A stretch of 64,000 nt of DNA from Gammaproteobacteria bacterium (GCA_029884455.1 JAOUHU010000003.1:1-64000); one strand, 5' to 3'; counted from the stretch's first letter, positions 8,522 through 17,568 are shown. Notes: generated by a model not told the origin, from the sequence alone. Made by a program: numbers and translations.

Positions 8522-9442
8522 TCAGGCGGGCAGGACAGGGAACATCTGCCGCGCGCGCGTAGTTGCGAAGTCGATAAAGACCCTGAGTGCTTTGGGAACA
8601 TGCCGACTGCCAAGACGAACCATCGAAAGGGCTTCGATCGGCAGTTTCCAATCAGGCATCACCTCGACGAGTTTTCCTGACGACATCAGGTCCGTGCGAA
8701 CAATGGGTGGCAAGTCGCCAACGCCGGTCCCGTCTGCGAGAGATTGAGCAAGTCCTGCATAGTCGTTCATGGCAAGTACCGGCCTGACTGCGACGGTTTC
8801 GGTCGCATCGCCCCGCGAGAACGACCATCGGTGCCCTGCGACGGACGTGCCAAAAGCAAGTAGGCGGTGGCCAGGAAGGTCTTGCGGATGCTCCAGCCGA
8901 TCGTGTCGCGCGATGTACTCAGGGCTGGCCACAAGCTGGCGACGATATTTCAACAATGGCGTGGCGACGAGCGCCGAATCTTTCAGCTCGCCCACCCGCA
9001 GCGCCAGGTCTATGCCTTCCGTAAGGTGATCGACAAAGCGCTGCGTGACCATTACCTGTGCGGATACCTGGGGATAGGTTGACTGGAACGCGGAAAGGAT
9101 GGGTGCAAGCAGACTGTCCGATATACTGGGCGGCGCAGAAATACTGATACGCCCTCGTACCTGGGTAAGCCTGTTGGAGACCATTGCGTCTATTGCCTCG
9201 GCAGTTTCGGCGCTGCGCTGGGCCTCATAGAGCACGTCGACACCGATATCGGTGAGCCGTAACTTCCGCGTGGATCTCTCAATCAATTGAACGCCGAGGC
9301 TGTCCTCGAGGTCGGCCACCTTTCGCGAGACCGTGGATATCGGCATATCCAGGCGCCTTGCTGCTGCTGAGAAGCTGAGCGCTTCCGCGACCCGCGCAAA
9401 GATTGCCAGCGCATTGAGATCAAATTTTATTTTTCCATTCAT
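8522..9442 (-). CDS. LysR-family transcriptional regulator
   Basis: About 306 residues from the preferred ATG at 9442 (an upstream in-frame ATG at 9469 is possible). The N-terminal winged helix contains FARVAEALSFSAAARRLDM, then PISTVSRKVADLE and a wing with 'LIERSTRKLRLT'. The C-terminal part is the usual periplasmic-binding-protein-like effector domain. It is divergent from the SnoaL-like gene at 9543 across about 100 AT-rich bases, the typical arrangement for LysR autoregulation and control of the divergent gene. The effector is unknown; targets may include the downstream quinone-reductase-like gene. Confidence 0.92.
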   Translation of the reverse strand: MNGKIKFDLNALAIFARVAEALSFSAAARRLDMPISTVSRKVADLEDSLGVQLIERSTRKLRLTDIGVDVLYEAQRSAETAEAIDAMVSNRLTQVRGRISISAPPSISDSLLAPILSAFQSTYPQVSAQVMVTQRFVDHLTEGIDLALRVGELKDSALVATPLLKYRRQLVASPEYIARHDRLEHPQDLPGHRLLAFGTSVAGHRWSFSRGDATETVAVRPVLAMNDYAGLAQSLADGTGVGDLPPIVRTDLMSSGKLVEVMPDWKLPIEALSMVRLGSRHVPKALRVFIDFATTRARQMFPVLPA

Positions 9443-9542
9443 GAGAAAGTTATTCCATAAATAACCCACTTATACAATATGTGGAAACCATTTATCTTTA
9501 TTTCATGGCAATCGTGCCTCCGAACGAACAAGGAATCTCGCT

Positions 9543-10013
9543 ATGAAGAACATCGCTTTGGCAACTATGGCCGTTGGCGCCGCACTCGTGGCCTCTCACA
9601 CGGCGTCGGCAGAAAATGTCCACACAAGCGCTATCCAGAATCTGCTGTCGGCATACGAGACGGCACTGAATGCGCAGGACACCGATACGATCGTTGGGCT
9701 CTACGCGGACGATGGCGTGTTCATGCCGCAGCACAGTCTGCCGCAGGTTGGCATTCACGACATCCGTGCAGCCTATGACAACGTGTTCACGGCCATCACA
9801 CTCGACATTGAATTCGCAATCGATGAAATCGGGCTGCTTTCGGATGACTGGGCATTTGCTCGTACCCGCTCCGAGGGAACCGTGCGCATCAATGCCACGG
9901 GTGATTCCGGTCCCGAGGCGAACCAGGAACTGTTCCTGTTCCAGCGCACCGATGGCAACACCTGGCAAATTGCGCGATACATCTTTTCAACCACTAACCC
10001 GCCGCGCGGCTGA
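9543..10013 (+). CDS. Secreted SnoaL/DUF4440-like protein
   Basis: A 156-residue protein with a signal peptide (MKNIALATMAVGAALVASHT) and a single SnoaL-like cone-shaped domain. 'IQNLLSAYETALNAQDTDTI' and 'LYADDGVFMP' are typical of the SgcJ/EcaC family, and the C-terminus shows 'LFLFQRTDGNTWQIARYIFS'. Such proteins may be small isomerase-like or binding proteins; many have no proven activity. It is the first gene of a run of three on the plus strand, divergent from a LysR regulator. Confidence 0.82.
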   Translation: MKNIALATMAVGAALVASHTASAENVHTSAIQNLLSAYETALNAQDTDTIVGLYADDGVFMPQHSLPQVGIHDIRAAYDNVFTAITLDIEFAIDEIGLLSDDWAFARTRSEGTVRINATGDSGPEANQELFLFQRTDGNTWQIARYIFSTTNPPRG

Positions 10014-10038
10014 ATCTGTGAGAACGGGAGACAGAGAC

Positions 10039-10182
10039 ATGTTTGGTCGTATTCTTCTTCAACGGATCATGTTCCTGAAAAACGTGGCGATGGCCGGCGG
10101 TCTCCTCATACTCGCCAAAACCGGATCGCCCTCACTCTCGCTCGAACGCTTGTTCTCGGGCCGAACGAAGACAGCGCAATGA
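10039..10182 (+). CDS. Small DoxX-like C-terminal remnant (47 aa)
   Basis: An ATG at 10039 with a GGGAGA site 7-10 bases upstream opens a 47-codon frame. It encodes a basic start (MFGRILLQRIMFLKN), one hydrophobic helix (VAMAGGLLIL) and 'SLSLERLF'. The phrase 'FLKNVAMAGGLLIL' resembles the last transmembrane segment of DoxX-family membrane proteins, so this may be a truncated or reduced DoxX. It ends in a 4-base ATGA overlap with the following oxidoreductase, which argues that it is still translated. Its small size makes this call uncertain. Confidence 0.5.
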   Translation: MFGRILLQRIMFLKNVAMAGGLLILAKTGSPSLSLERLFSGRTKTAQ

Positions 10183-11159
10183 CCCGTGAAATGACAGCTG
10201 TGGTGATTTACGAAGCCGGTGGACCGGAGGTGCTCAAGCTCGAGCGCCGCCCGGTTCCCCGGCCGGCCGACGGCGAAGTGCTGATCCGCGTACGCGCATT
10301 CGGATTGAATCGATCCGAGCTTTTCACCCGCCAGGGTCTTTCGCCGAATGTTGCCTTTCCCCGGATCCTCGGTATTGAAGCGGTTGGGGAGGTTGCCGCG
10401 GCACCTGGTGGAGAATTTGCGGAAGGGGACGTTGTCGCCACGGCGATGGGCGGCATGGGACGACAGTTCGACGGCGGCTATGCGGAATTCACCATGGTGC
10501 CGGCCCACCACGTGCAGAAGCTTGCAACGACACTCGACTGGCAGGTGCTGGCAGCGATCCCGGAAATGCTGCAAACGGCCTGGGGCGCATTGTTCAAATC
10601 ACTGAAGCTGGAGCAAGGTGACACGCTCCTGATCCGCGGCGGCACGACGTCAGTCGGGCTGGCGGCAGCCGCCATCGCAAGGCGCCATGGAGCTACCGTC
10701 GCCGTAACGACGCGCAAGCTCGAAAGCGAAACCATGCTGCGTGAGAATGGCGCGGATCATGTGTTCATTGATGACGGCGAAATTGCGGAGGATGTACGAA
10801 AAGTCTTTCCGTGTGGCGCAAACAAGGTGTTGGAACTGGTTGGCACGACGACACTGAAGGACTCCCTGAGAGCCACCCGTACCGGGGGAATTGTTTCAAT
10901 GACGGGCATGGTCGGCAATTCATGGTCGTTTGAGGAATTTAGCCCAATGGATGCTATTCCGACCGCCGTAAACCTGACTACCTATTCGGGCGGAGTCGAG
11001 GATTTCATGCGAACGCCGCTGCAGGATTTAGTGCGAGATATTGAGTCAGGTGCCCTGAAACCGCGGATAGGAAAGGTCTTCAGTCTCAAAGAGATCGTGG
11101 AAGCTCATCGAACCATGGAGAACAACGTTGCTGGCGGCAAAATCGTCGTGTTGACCTAG
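10179..11159 (+). CDS. NADPH:quinone reductase-like zinc-free MDR oxidoreductase
   Basis: A 326-residue medium-chain dehydrogenase/reductase. The N-terminal GroES-like part has 'YEAGGPEVLKLERRPVPRPADGE' and 'GIEAVGEV'. The Rossmann part shows 'LLIRGGTTSVGLAAAAIARRHGA', the glycine-rich NADPH loop, followed by the usual 'TTRKLE' binding of the phosphate. The structural-zinc cysteine cluster of alcohol dehydrogenases is absent, which fits the QOR subfamily that reduces quinones or enones. It is translationally coupled to the small DoxX-like frame and is probably under the divergent LysR regulator. Confidence 0.9.
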   Translation: MTREMTAVVIYEAGGPEVLKLERRPVPRPADGEVLIRVRAFGLNRSELFTRQGLSPNVAFPRILGIEAVGEVAAAPGGEFAEGDVVATAMGGMGRQFDGGYAEFTMVPAHHVQKLATTLDWQVLAAIPEMLQTAWGALFKSLKLEQGDTLLIRGGTTSVGLAAAAIARRHGATVAVTTRKLESETMLRENGADHVFIDDGEIAEDVRKVFPCGANKVLELVGTTTLKDSLRATRTGGIVSMTGMVGNSWSFEEFSPMDAIPTAVNLTTYSGGVEDFMRTPLQDLVRDIESGALKPRIGKVFSLKEIVEAHRTMENNVAGGKIVVLT

Positions 11160-11275
11160 GCGCATGCCGAACGAATGTATATTCGATTTGAGATCTCGGT
11201 TTTGATGGAGCGAAGATCGCAAACACGACCCACAATGAGTGAGGCCAATACTGGGCATTTTCGGAAATCCCACGG

Positions 11276-11338
11276 GACCCAGTTGGTTACTATTGGGAGG
11301 TCTGGCTCGTTGAATTCGGTGCGCATGTCAGGGAGTTT
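11276..11338 (-). repeat. Degenerate partial copy (E) of the tRNA-Gly-associated repeat
   Basis: The minus strand contains TTCAACGAG, CCAGACCTCCC, AGTAACCAACTG in the same order and spacing as the second unit of copy A (TTCAATGAG, TTAGATCACCC, AGTAACCCACTG). The tRNA-like features are mostly eroded. The surrounding gap 11160-11454, between the oxidoreductase and the intact sulfatase, shows no other gene. Confidence 0.45.
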
Positions 11339-11454
11339 CTAGAGTATCGGCCACGGCTGCAGCAAATGCTGCGGCTATGGCGATTCCACGCGATCGTGCG
11401 GAACGGGCAAAACCGGCTGCGCTTATGCGGCCGTCTCAAATCCCTGCAGGTTAT

Positions 11455-13236
11455 TCAGTCAAAACGCGCCTGTGGCAATGCCCAGTCGACGCCCTCGACG
11501 TCCGGCAACTCACTTCCGTCATCGACACCGATCTCCGTCGCGATAATCGACTCAAGTTTGTTGCTCATAGCAAGCACGAGGTCGCCATTTGTAGCTCGAT
11601 CTGCGGCAAGGTTCGTCATTTCGTCCGGATCGTTCAGCCGATCGTACAGCTCGAGGTCGTTGTACCGGTACAGTTCGTCGAGGCTCGCCGGCTTGTGATG
11701 CTCGGTCGGTGAGAAGTATCGCGAGAACGTGTACCGACCATCGAATACCGAGCGCACCGTGCCGCGTTTCTTCAGGTTGGGCCGAAAGCCGGTGGCCGCC
11801 ATCTCGGTTTTCGGGTCCTTCCCGGCGGCCTTAACATTAGCGATGAACGGCATGAGATCGCCGTCATTCGATGCAATGCCGCTGTAGGTGAACAGCGCAG
11901 CCTCGCGAATTGCATTGACGTTCGCACTGCGCGGTTCGTTGAGGAGAGCGGAAAAGTCCTTTCCAGGCAGCTCACGGCCGGCGATCTCGGACGATCGGGT
12001 CTGGTCCGCGCCGGCCAGTGCCAGCAGCGAAGGGGCGATATCAATGTGTGCGGTCAGCGCGCCACAGTGCTGGCCGCCGCGCACATCCGGGTGCACAACG
12101 TACATGGGCACGTGGAATGTCTCGCGGTAGGCGAAGGGTCCCTTGCCGCGCAGGCCGTGCGCGCCACCGGCCTCGCCGTGGTCGGCCGTGTACACAACGA
12201 TCGTGTTATCGGACATGCCGAGCGCATCCAGTTCGCTGAGAATCGCCGTCAGTTGCGCATCCACAGAGCGAATGCTGTTGATATAGAAGTTGTTGAAGCG
12301 GCGCCAGCGCTCCTCTTCGGGCGGGATATGGCCAAGGACGTAATCCCAGGCTTTGCCGAACTCGCGGTGCGCGGCCGGGCGGCCGGGTTCGTCGAATGCT
12401 TGCGTCAGGCTCGCCGGAATCGGCATATCCCACTCCGCGGCGTAACTTTCATTGCGCGGTGCCGGCGCCGCGTGGCTCAACAGCTGCCCATTGTCCTGCA
12501 CCTTTTGCCCTGGCGCATCGGTGTTGAAATACATGATGTCGTGCGGGTTCACGAGACCCACCGTCAGCGCCCAGGGTTTTGCCTCGTCGCTCAATGGCCG
12601 GCCAACGCGACGTAACCACGAGATTGCGCTGCCGGCGATAATGTGATCGAACGAATAGCCGCCCAGCGTGTGCCCGACGACATCGCCTGGGGAAACGTAA
12701 TCGGCAAAACCGTACGCTTCCATTTCCCTGGTAAAAAGCCGTTCGGGCGGAAACTGCTGGTCGAACGCGCGCGTCAGGTGCCACTTCCCTTTGTACGCCG
12801 TGTAATAACCTGCTTGGCGCAGCATGTGGCCAATGGTCGGTATCTCTGGCGACAGGTCCCTGACCCAGGGGACGTCGAGATTTTCGTACATGCCATTAAC
12901 GGCGGTCTGGAGACCGGTCATCATGATCGATCGCGAGGATGTGCACATGGTTGCGCCGATATGATGCTGCCCGAAATAGGTACCGTTACGCGCAAGGCGC
13001 TCATGGCCCGGCAGGTCGAGGCGGCGCGGCCACCTGTCAAAGTGGCGTTGCTGGTCAGTGAACACGAAGAGAATATTGTGGCCAGCATTTGCAGCACGGC
13101 GTACGGGCGTTCTTTGCTGGGCGACACTCGTACCACCCGCACCGAGCAGATCAGTGCCGACCAACGAAGCAACGGCGAGTCCCGCCGAGGCATTAATGAT
13201 CAAATCTCTGCGCGAGATTCCATTTTTCTTAGACAT
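11455..13236 (-). CDS. Tat-exported sulfatase with CTSSR active site
   Basis: 593 residues. The N-terminus carries a twin-arginine signal (NGISRRDLIINASAGLAVA), so the enzyme is probably exported folded. The sulfatase core starts with 'NILFVFTDQQRHF' (Asp-Gln metal pair as in choline-sulfatase-like families). The formylglycine site is 'ATMCTSSRS' near residue 97: the Cys and Arg of C-x-P/A-x-R are kept but the third position is Ser. 'VVYTADHGEAGGAHG' supplies the later metal ligands. It likely cleaves sulfate esters of organic or polysaccharide substrates. It lies 45 bases downstream of the Kdo-hydroxylase-like gene on the same strand and may share its transcript. A decayed paralogue lies at 900-1965. 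Confidence 0.92.
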   Translation of the reverse strand: MSKKNGISRRDLIINASAGLAVASLVGTDLLGAGGTSVAQQRTPVRRAANAGHNILFVFTDQQRHFDRWPRRLDLPGHERLARNGTYFGQHHIGATMCTSSRSIMMTGLQTAVNGMYENLDVPWVRDLSPEIPTIGHMLRQAGYYTAYKGKWHLTRAFDQQFPPERLFTREMEAYGFADYVSPGDVVGHTLGGYSFDHIIAGSAISWLRRVGRPLSDEAKPWALTVGLVNPHDIMYFNTDAPGQKVQDNGQLLSHAAPAPRNESYAAEWDMPIPASLTQAFDEPGRPAAHREFGKAWDYVLGHIPPEEERWRRFNNFYINSIRSVDAQLTAILSELDALGMSDNTIVVYTADHGEAGGAHGLRGKGPFAYRETFHVPMYVVHPDVRGGQHCGALTAHIDIAPSLLALAGADQTRSSEIAGRELPGKDFSALLNEPRSANVNAIREAALFTYSGIASNDGDLMPFIANVKAAGKDPKTEMAATGFRPNLKKRGTVRSVFDGRYTFSRYFSPTEHHKPASLDELYRYNDLELYDRLNDPDEMTNLAADRATNGDLVLAMSNKLESIIATEIGVDDGSELPDVEGVDWALPQARFD

Positions 13237-13281
13237 GATGGCCCCAGACGTTCAAAGTTTTCCAACCGGCGCACTGCCTGG

Positions 13282-14187
13282 TTACGCGGCTGCTCGCAGG
13301 ATATTGAATGGTGCCAGCTCGGGCAGGCGGCAATCCTTGAGTTTTACGAGACCCGTATAAACCAGCGCATGCTGCCCGGATACCGAGGCATGGCTGACCA
13401 TGTCCGTCAGCACCATCCACGCGGAGAACGGCTCGAAACGAAAGGTCTGGTGCCCCTCGGTAATTTGCTGGAATTCAGGGGTGTCTTTCATGTAGTTATG
13501 AAACTTGCGCATAACCCGGTCATACGGGCTGCTGTCCAGCATCGGTGCCAGCGGTAATCCCACGCCGGCAAGACCGTTCAACAGCGATGTGCGCAACTTG
13601 CCAAGCACGCCGCGTTCGAGCGTGGGCGACAGGTCTTCATACAAGCCTGCCTCGCGTCCGAACTTCTCGAAAAGTTCCGGAAAATCTCCCTTGCTCGCCC
13701 AGACGCGGTCGACTTCGGGATTGACGTTGACGAAGAAACGCAGGATCCGGTCACCGTTGGTTGCACCGTATGCGCCGGCGTCGACATGCACGAGCTCATT
13801 GCTGGCGTGCGGTTTCAGGTTGCGGCCTTTTTCCTCGATGGGGCGAAAACTGCAGGTGCCCACCTTGATATTGCGGGCGAGCGTCGGCATGACTTTTTTC
13901 AGGAATTCTGTCACCCGATCGCGATGGGTGGAGAGCACCTCATAGGCGAGGTCAGCAATGGGCGAATGCGCATCAAGGCCGGTTACCTTGTCCGCTTCCG
14001 GGTGGTAACTGACGTTTTTGAGTTTCAGTTGCCTGGGCAATTCAGTCCGCAGCGTATGCAGTGCATCGGCGGACGCGAGTTCAATCGGGCAGGGGAAAAA
14101 CTTCACAATCCTGCCCCGTTCCAGGGCATCGCCAATCTCATCCGGTGCCGCCGTAGCCAGTCGCTCCGAGTCATATACTTCCAGCAT
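13282..14187 (-). CDS. kdoO: Kdo hydroxylase-like Fe(II)/2-oxoglutarate dioxygenase
   Basis: 301 residues. The core 'ASNELVHVDAGAYG' followed by 'GDRILRFFVNVNP' and 'RVWASKGDFPELFEKFG' matches the pattern I know from KdoO enzymes, which hydroxylate position 3 of Kdo in lipopolysaccharide using iron and 2-oxoglutarate. H-V-D supplies two iron ligands, and 'DMVSHASVSGQHAL' near the C-terminus probably gives the distal His. The start has a CAGGAG site 7 bases upstream. It follows a glycosyltransferase gene by 39 bases, which supports a role in LPS core modification. The symbol is given by family resemblance only. Confidence 0.75.
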   Translation of the reverse strand: MLEVYDSERLATAAPDEIGDALERGRIVKFFPCPIELASADALHTLRTELPRQLKLKNVSYHPEADKVTGLDAHSPIADLAYEVLSTHRDRVTEFLKKVMPTLARNIKVGTCSFRPIEEKGRNLKPHASNELVHVDAGAYGATNGDRILRFFVNVNPEVDRVWASKGDFPELFEKFGREAGLYEDLSPTLERGVLGKLRTSLLNGLAGVGLPLAPMLDSSPYDRVMRKFHNYMKDTPEFQQITEGHQTFRFEPFSAWMVLTDMVSHASVSGQHALVYTGLVKLKDCRLPELAPFNILRAAA

Positions 14188-14226
14188 GATCCGCTCCTGA
14201 TAAAGTCTGCCGAATTCCGTTATTCC

Positions 14227-15108
14227 CTACTCCTGGCTCTTGCGAATCATCATGCGCACCCGGGACATGAACGAGTCCTTCTTGTAACGGCCTTTCACGA
14301 CATGCCGGATCTGGCACGCGCCGGGCACGTCGAGTGCGACACCCTGTGTTCCGATGAGCCAGCGAAATGCGCGGTCCTCGTACGTCTTGCGCCATCGATC
14401 CGAGGGCTTTTGATAAATGCCGATATCCTCACAATAACCGCAGGCGCGCGCAACATCGCCGTGCATGATCTGGTAGGGGCCTTTGGCTTTTTTGCGCGGG
14501 CCGCCATACGGCACGAAATCCGCCAGCGGAATCTCGCGAATCGCCGGCCCTTCCCGGCCAGCATTGAGGATGTCGGCGTCTTCCCCTAACAGCGACGTGC
14601 CCAGGCCAATTCTCGGAAAGACCAGGATATCGTCGCGGCCTTGCAATTCATCCGCGAGTGTATCGAGGCAAGCCTCGTGGAAAATAATGTCGCAGTCGGT
14701 AAACCAGATCCAGTCGGCGCTGGTTGATTTTGCGGCGCGATTGCGGCCGATGCTGCGCCGGAAAAGCTGTTCTTTCGGTAACTGCACCCAGTTCCAGTGC
14801 ACACCCGGTACCTCGATGTTCGCAAAGAAATTTAAGACTCTTGCGACCGACTCATCACCGGGCGCATGGTAAACCGACATCGTGATGTCCAGCTTGTCGG
14901 TGCGATGATTCACCAGCGAGCTAAGCTGATAGCTTAGAAAATGGCCGTATTGCCAGCAGTGACAGACAATTTCGAGACTCAGCTTGCCGGTTCGTTTTGC
15001 TTTTTCGACTTTGGCCGGGTCACGTTTTCGAAACCAGGACGCCGGCAGGAAGCCGCTGGCGGCGAAGCGGTAGAAAAGGCCGGTTACGAGGTCGAAAAAC
15101 CCTGACAT
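14227..15108 (-). CDS. Glycosyltransferase, GT-A type
   Basis: 293 residues. The nucleotide-sugar site is visible as 'ADWIWFTDCDIIFHEACLD', whose D-C-D is the metal-binding DxD. It is preceded by 'SIGRNRAAKSTSADW', the region that usually contacts the nucleotide. The N-terminus has a short hydrophobic/aromatic segment rather than a cleavable signal, so it is probably a peripheral membrane enzyme at the inner leaflet. Directly upstream of the Kdo-hydroxylase-like gene, it probably adds a sugar to the LPS core or a related glycan; donor and acceptor are unknown. Confidence 0.8.
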   Translation of the reverse strand: MSGFFDLVTGLFYRFAASGFLPASWFRKRDPAKVEKAKRTGKLSLEIVCHCWQYGHFLSYQLSSLVNHRTDKLDITMSVYHAPGDESVARVLNFFANIEVPGVHWNWVQLPKEQLFRRSIGRNRAAKSTSADWIWFTDCDIIFHEACLDTLADELQGRDDILVFPRIGLGTSLLGEDADILNAGREGPAIREIPLADFVPYGGPRKKAKGPYQIMHGDVARACGYCEDIGIYQKPSDRWRKTYEDRAFRWLIGTQGVALDVPGACQIRHVVKGRYKKDSFMSRVRMMIRKSQE

Positions 15109-15200
15109 TCTGCTGCACGCAATTTATTGATAATCGGGCAAATAATTTGCGCGCAGTATACTGCCTGCGGGTAACGGCTGCCAGAAAGCGTGAGGTCGCC

Positions 15201-15560
15201 CTAATTCGACTGTTCCGGGCCTGCGTCGAGGCGAAAATCCACCACCGCACCGAGGGTGTCGGTTACGCAGGAGACGGCATACACCCTTGACACGGATCTG
15301 TCCGGTTGCAGGTAGACATTCGTTTCTATGCGAATTTTCAGTTCCACAAGGCTTACCTGGTCAAGATCGTAGATCGTGTGCACGACCCACATCGCGTCGC
15401 TGTAGTCCGCATGTCGTCCAATCTCCGCTACGCAGGCTGCAATCGGTTTGCTGGTGTGACGCTGCCCGCGCTGCGTGGCAGCATCGGCCGTACATGCCAA
15501 AGTCAGCCCAAACAAGGCCAGGGCCGTCAGTGCCATGGTGGATTTATTGATATAGATCAT
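15201..15560 (-). CDS. Small secreted protein of unknown function
   Basis: 119 residues with a signal peptide (MIYINKSTMALTALALFG..) and two cysteines in the mature part, near residues 43 and 98, that could form a disulfide. An AAGGAG site lies 8 bases before the ATG at 15560. This start overlaps the stop of the sterol-desaturase-type gene by 4 bases (ATGA), so the two are probably co-translated. No known domain is recognised; the mature part looks like a compact beta-rich fold. Confidence 0.75.
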   Translation of the reverse strand: MIYINKSTMALTALALFGLTLACTADAATQRGQRHTSKPIAACVAEIGRHADYSDAMWVVHTIYDLDQVSLVELKIRIETNVYLQPDRSVSRVYAVSCVTDTLGAVVDFRLDAGPEQSN

Positions 15561-16366
15561 GCTTTGTTCTCCTTATCGTTGCGCTTGAAAGAGCCACGCG
15601 ATTGCGTGGCAGTTATGAATCGACTCCGATACTCCGGGTGTTCGGTATTCATGCAGCGGTCCCACCAGGTGAAATAGAGTCCGAAGTTGTAGCCGCCGTT
15701 TGAGTGGTGCAGGTCGTGATGCGTCGTCGTCGTAACGCATCGCAGCAACGGCACGCGAAGCCACCAGCCGGGAAAGATTTCGAATCCCGCATGGCCGATG
15801 ACATTGCGCAGGATCATGTGGGACACGAATAGCAGCACGGTGATTTCGTGCGTCGAAATCAGTAATCCGGCCACCGGCAGGAATGCGGCTTCGATGATTG
15901 CCTCGGGCGGCGCAAATGAGTAAGCGGCCCAGGGGGTCGGTGTGCGGGACTTGTGGTGCAGGCGATGTACGCGCCGGAACAGCCAGCGCGTGTGCATGCC
16001 GCGGTGCGCCCAGTAAAACCAGGTATCGTGCAGCAGCACCAGGAGGGCGAATTCAAACAACAATTGCCCGCTGCCCGGCAAAGCGCTGCCATAGATGCTG
16101 AACATGCCGTGCTGGCTACCCGCGTAGACGCAGAAGCCAACCAGCGAGAACAGGACGACGGTGCTGAGGGAGAAGCCGATCTCGCGGCGAATGTCAGCAC
16201 TGGTTGCGCGCCTGTGCTGGATACGGCGGGCGGCGATCGGTCTGGCGACCAGCGCGAGCACCGACGCCAATCCGCCAGCCGCGATCAGGTAGCGGGACAG
16301 ATCGAGTACCAGTATCGTCGGCCATGCGGCCTGGAACAGCTCAGAAAGGGTGCCTGTTTGGCTCAT
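15557..16366 (-). CDS. Fatty acid hydroxylase / sterol desaturase-family membrane enzyme
   Basis: 269 residues with four or more hydrophobic helices. The di-iron histidine boxes are all present: 'HDTWFYWAHRGMH', 'HRLHHKS' and 'TTHHDLHHSNGGYNFG'. The family uses these histidines to bind two irons and hydroxylate or desaturate lipids at the inner membrane. The spacing and C-terminal 'WWDRCMNTEHPEYRSRF' fit the superfamily of integral membrane hydroxylases; the lipid substrate is not predictable. It is coupled to the small secreted protein downstream. Confidence 0.9.
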   Translation of the reverse strand: MSQTGTLSELFQAAWPTILVLDLSRYLIAAGGLASVLALVARPIAARRIQHRRATSADIRREIGFSLSTVVLFSLVGFCVYAGSQHGMFSIYGSALPGSGQLLFEFALLVLLHDTWFYWAHRGMHTRWLFRRVHRLHHKSRTPTPWAAYSFAPPEAIIEAAFLPVAGLLISTHEITVLLFVSHMILRNVIGHAGFEIFPGWWLRVPLLRCVTTTTHHDLHHSNGGYNFGLYFTWWDRCMNTEHPEYRSRFITATQSRGSFKRNDKENKA

Positions 16367-16471
16367 GCTTGCACTCCGGATGCGGGATTTCGGAGTGCAA
16401 AGTAAGGCTGCGGGCCGGTCGGAATCTCGCCGATAATGGCGAACTAGCGCCGATTTCGAAACGGGCGAGGT

Positions 16472-17539
16472 TTATTCAGAATCGGCGCGTGCCTGTCCGA
16501 GGTGCTGGCGCCGGTGGTCTGTCGGTGTTCTCCCGGTGGCTTGCTTGAACGCGCGGTTGAACGGGCCGAGCGATGCATAGCCGAGATCCAGCGCGATGCT
16601 CAGGACCGGCAGCCTGGCCAGCGCGGGATCTGCCAGCCGGCGCTTGGCCTCCTCGATCCGGTAGCTGTTGAGAAACGCCGAGAAGTTACGGAAACCCATG
16701 CGGCCGTTAATCAGCCGGCGCAACTGGTGTTCGGGATAGGAGAGCCTGGCAGCCAGCGCTTTGATGGTCAGGCCGGTTTCGCGGTATACGCCGTCCTGCA
16801 TCAGCTTTAGCAGCGCCACGTGCAAGACGCGTTCCGCAGCACCGAGAGATTCTTCCCCGAGCGGCACCTTTACCGTGCGGGTACCCGTGGCAATGGCGAA
16901 GAACTCGGGATTGAGGCGCAACATCGGCGTCGCAAAGCCGAGCGTCAGGAGTGCGATGATGATGACATTGCTTAGCTCCAGCCAGCCGGGCAGTGGTCTG
17001 CCGCTGAAGGCAAGTTCCACCACGAGCACCGCGGCCACCTGGACCGAGACCAGCACCAAAAACAACAGGCGAAACGAGCGGCGGTTTTCCAACAGGTCGT
17101 CGGGCCTGCCATTGACGGTCAACCACAGCGCGTGCGCCACGACCAGCAGTGCCGCGACGTGCATGGTGCCGTTCGCCGCTGTTGACCAGGCTGTACTCAA
17201 TGTCTCGCCAGCGAGGTAAATGATCCAGCTGGCGATGGCAATGGCAGCAGCGATGACGATCAACGATGATGGCGGCCAGTCGGATTCGAAAATTGCGCGC
17301 GCAAACAGCCACAGGCAGTAGGGGACAATCAGCGCCAGCAAGACGGCCAGTGGCAACAGCTGCGGCAGCAGGTTGCGCAGCGTGTCATCAGAAACGAACA
17401 GATAGCCGACGAGACTCAGCATGAGCAGTGAACCGCCGCAGCGAGTCGCGCGGTCGCCGCGGCTGAACAGGAAAACCGCTGCAATCAGGACTTCCTGGCC
17501 GATAACGATCAGTCGAATGGCAGTTTCTGGTGACGGCAT
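16472..17539 (-). CDS. Membrane-bound AraC-family regulator
   Basis: 355 residues: six to seven predicted transmembrane helices occupy residues 1 to about 215, followed by a C-terminal AraC double helix-turn-helix. The DNA-binding part is recognisable from 'GLTIKALAARLSYPEHQLRRLIN' and the second HTH 'VLSIALDLGYASLGPFNRAFKQATGRTP'. Regulators of this design sense a membrane or periplasmic cue. It lies upstream of the lipid hydroxylase gene on the same strand with about 105 bases between, so that gene is a candidate target. Confidence 0.9.
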   Translation of the reverse strand: MPSPETAIRLIVIGQEVLIAAVFLFSRGDRATRCGGSLLMLSLVGYLFVSDDTLRNLLPQLLPLAVLLALIVPYCLWLFARAIFESDWPPSSLIVIAAAIAIASWIIYLAGETLSTAWSTAANGTMHVAALLVVAHALWLTVNGRPDDLLENRRSFRLLFLVLVSVQVAAVLVVELAFSGRPLPGWLELSNVIIIALLTLGFATPMLRLNPEFFAIATGTRTVKVPLGEESLGAAERVLHVALLKLMQDGVYRETGLTIKALAARLSYPEHQLRRLINGRMGFRNFSAFLNSYRIEEAKRRLADPALARLPVLSIALDLGYASLGPFNRAFKQATGRTPTDHRRQHLGQARADSE

Positions 17540-17568
17540 ACTGCCAGCAGTGTACCCAGGCCGCAGGG

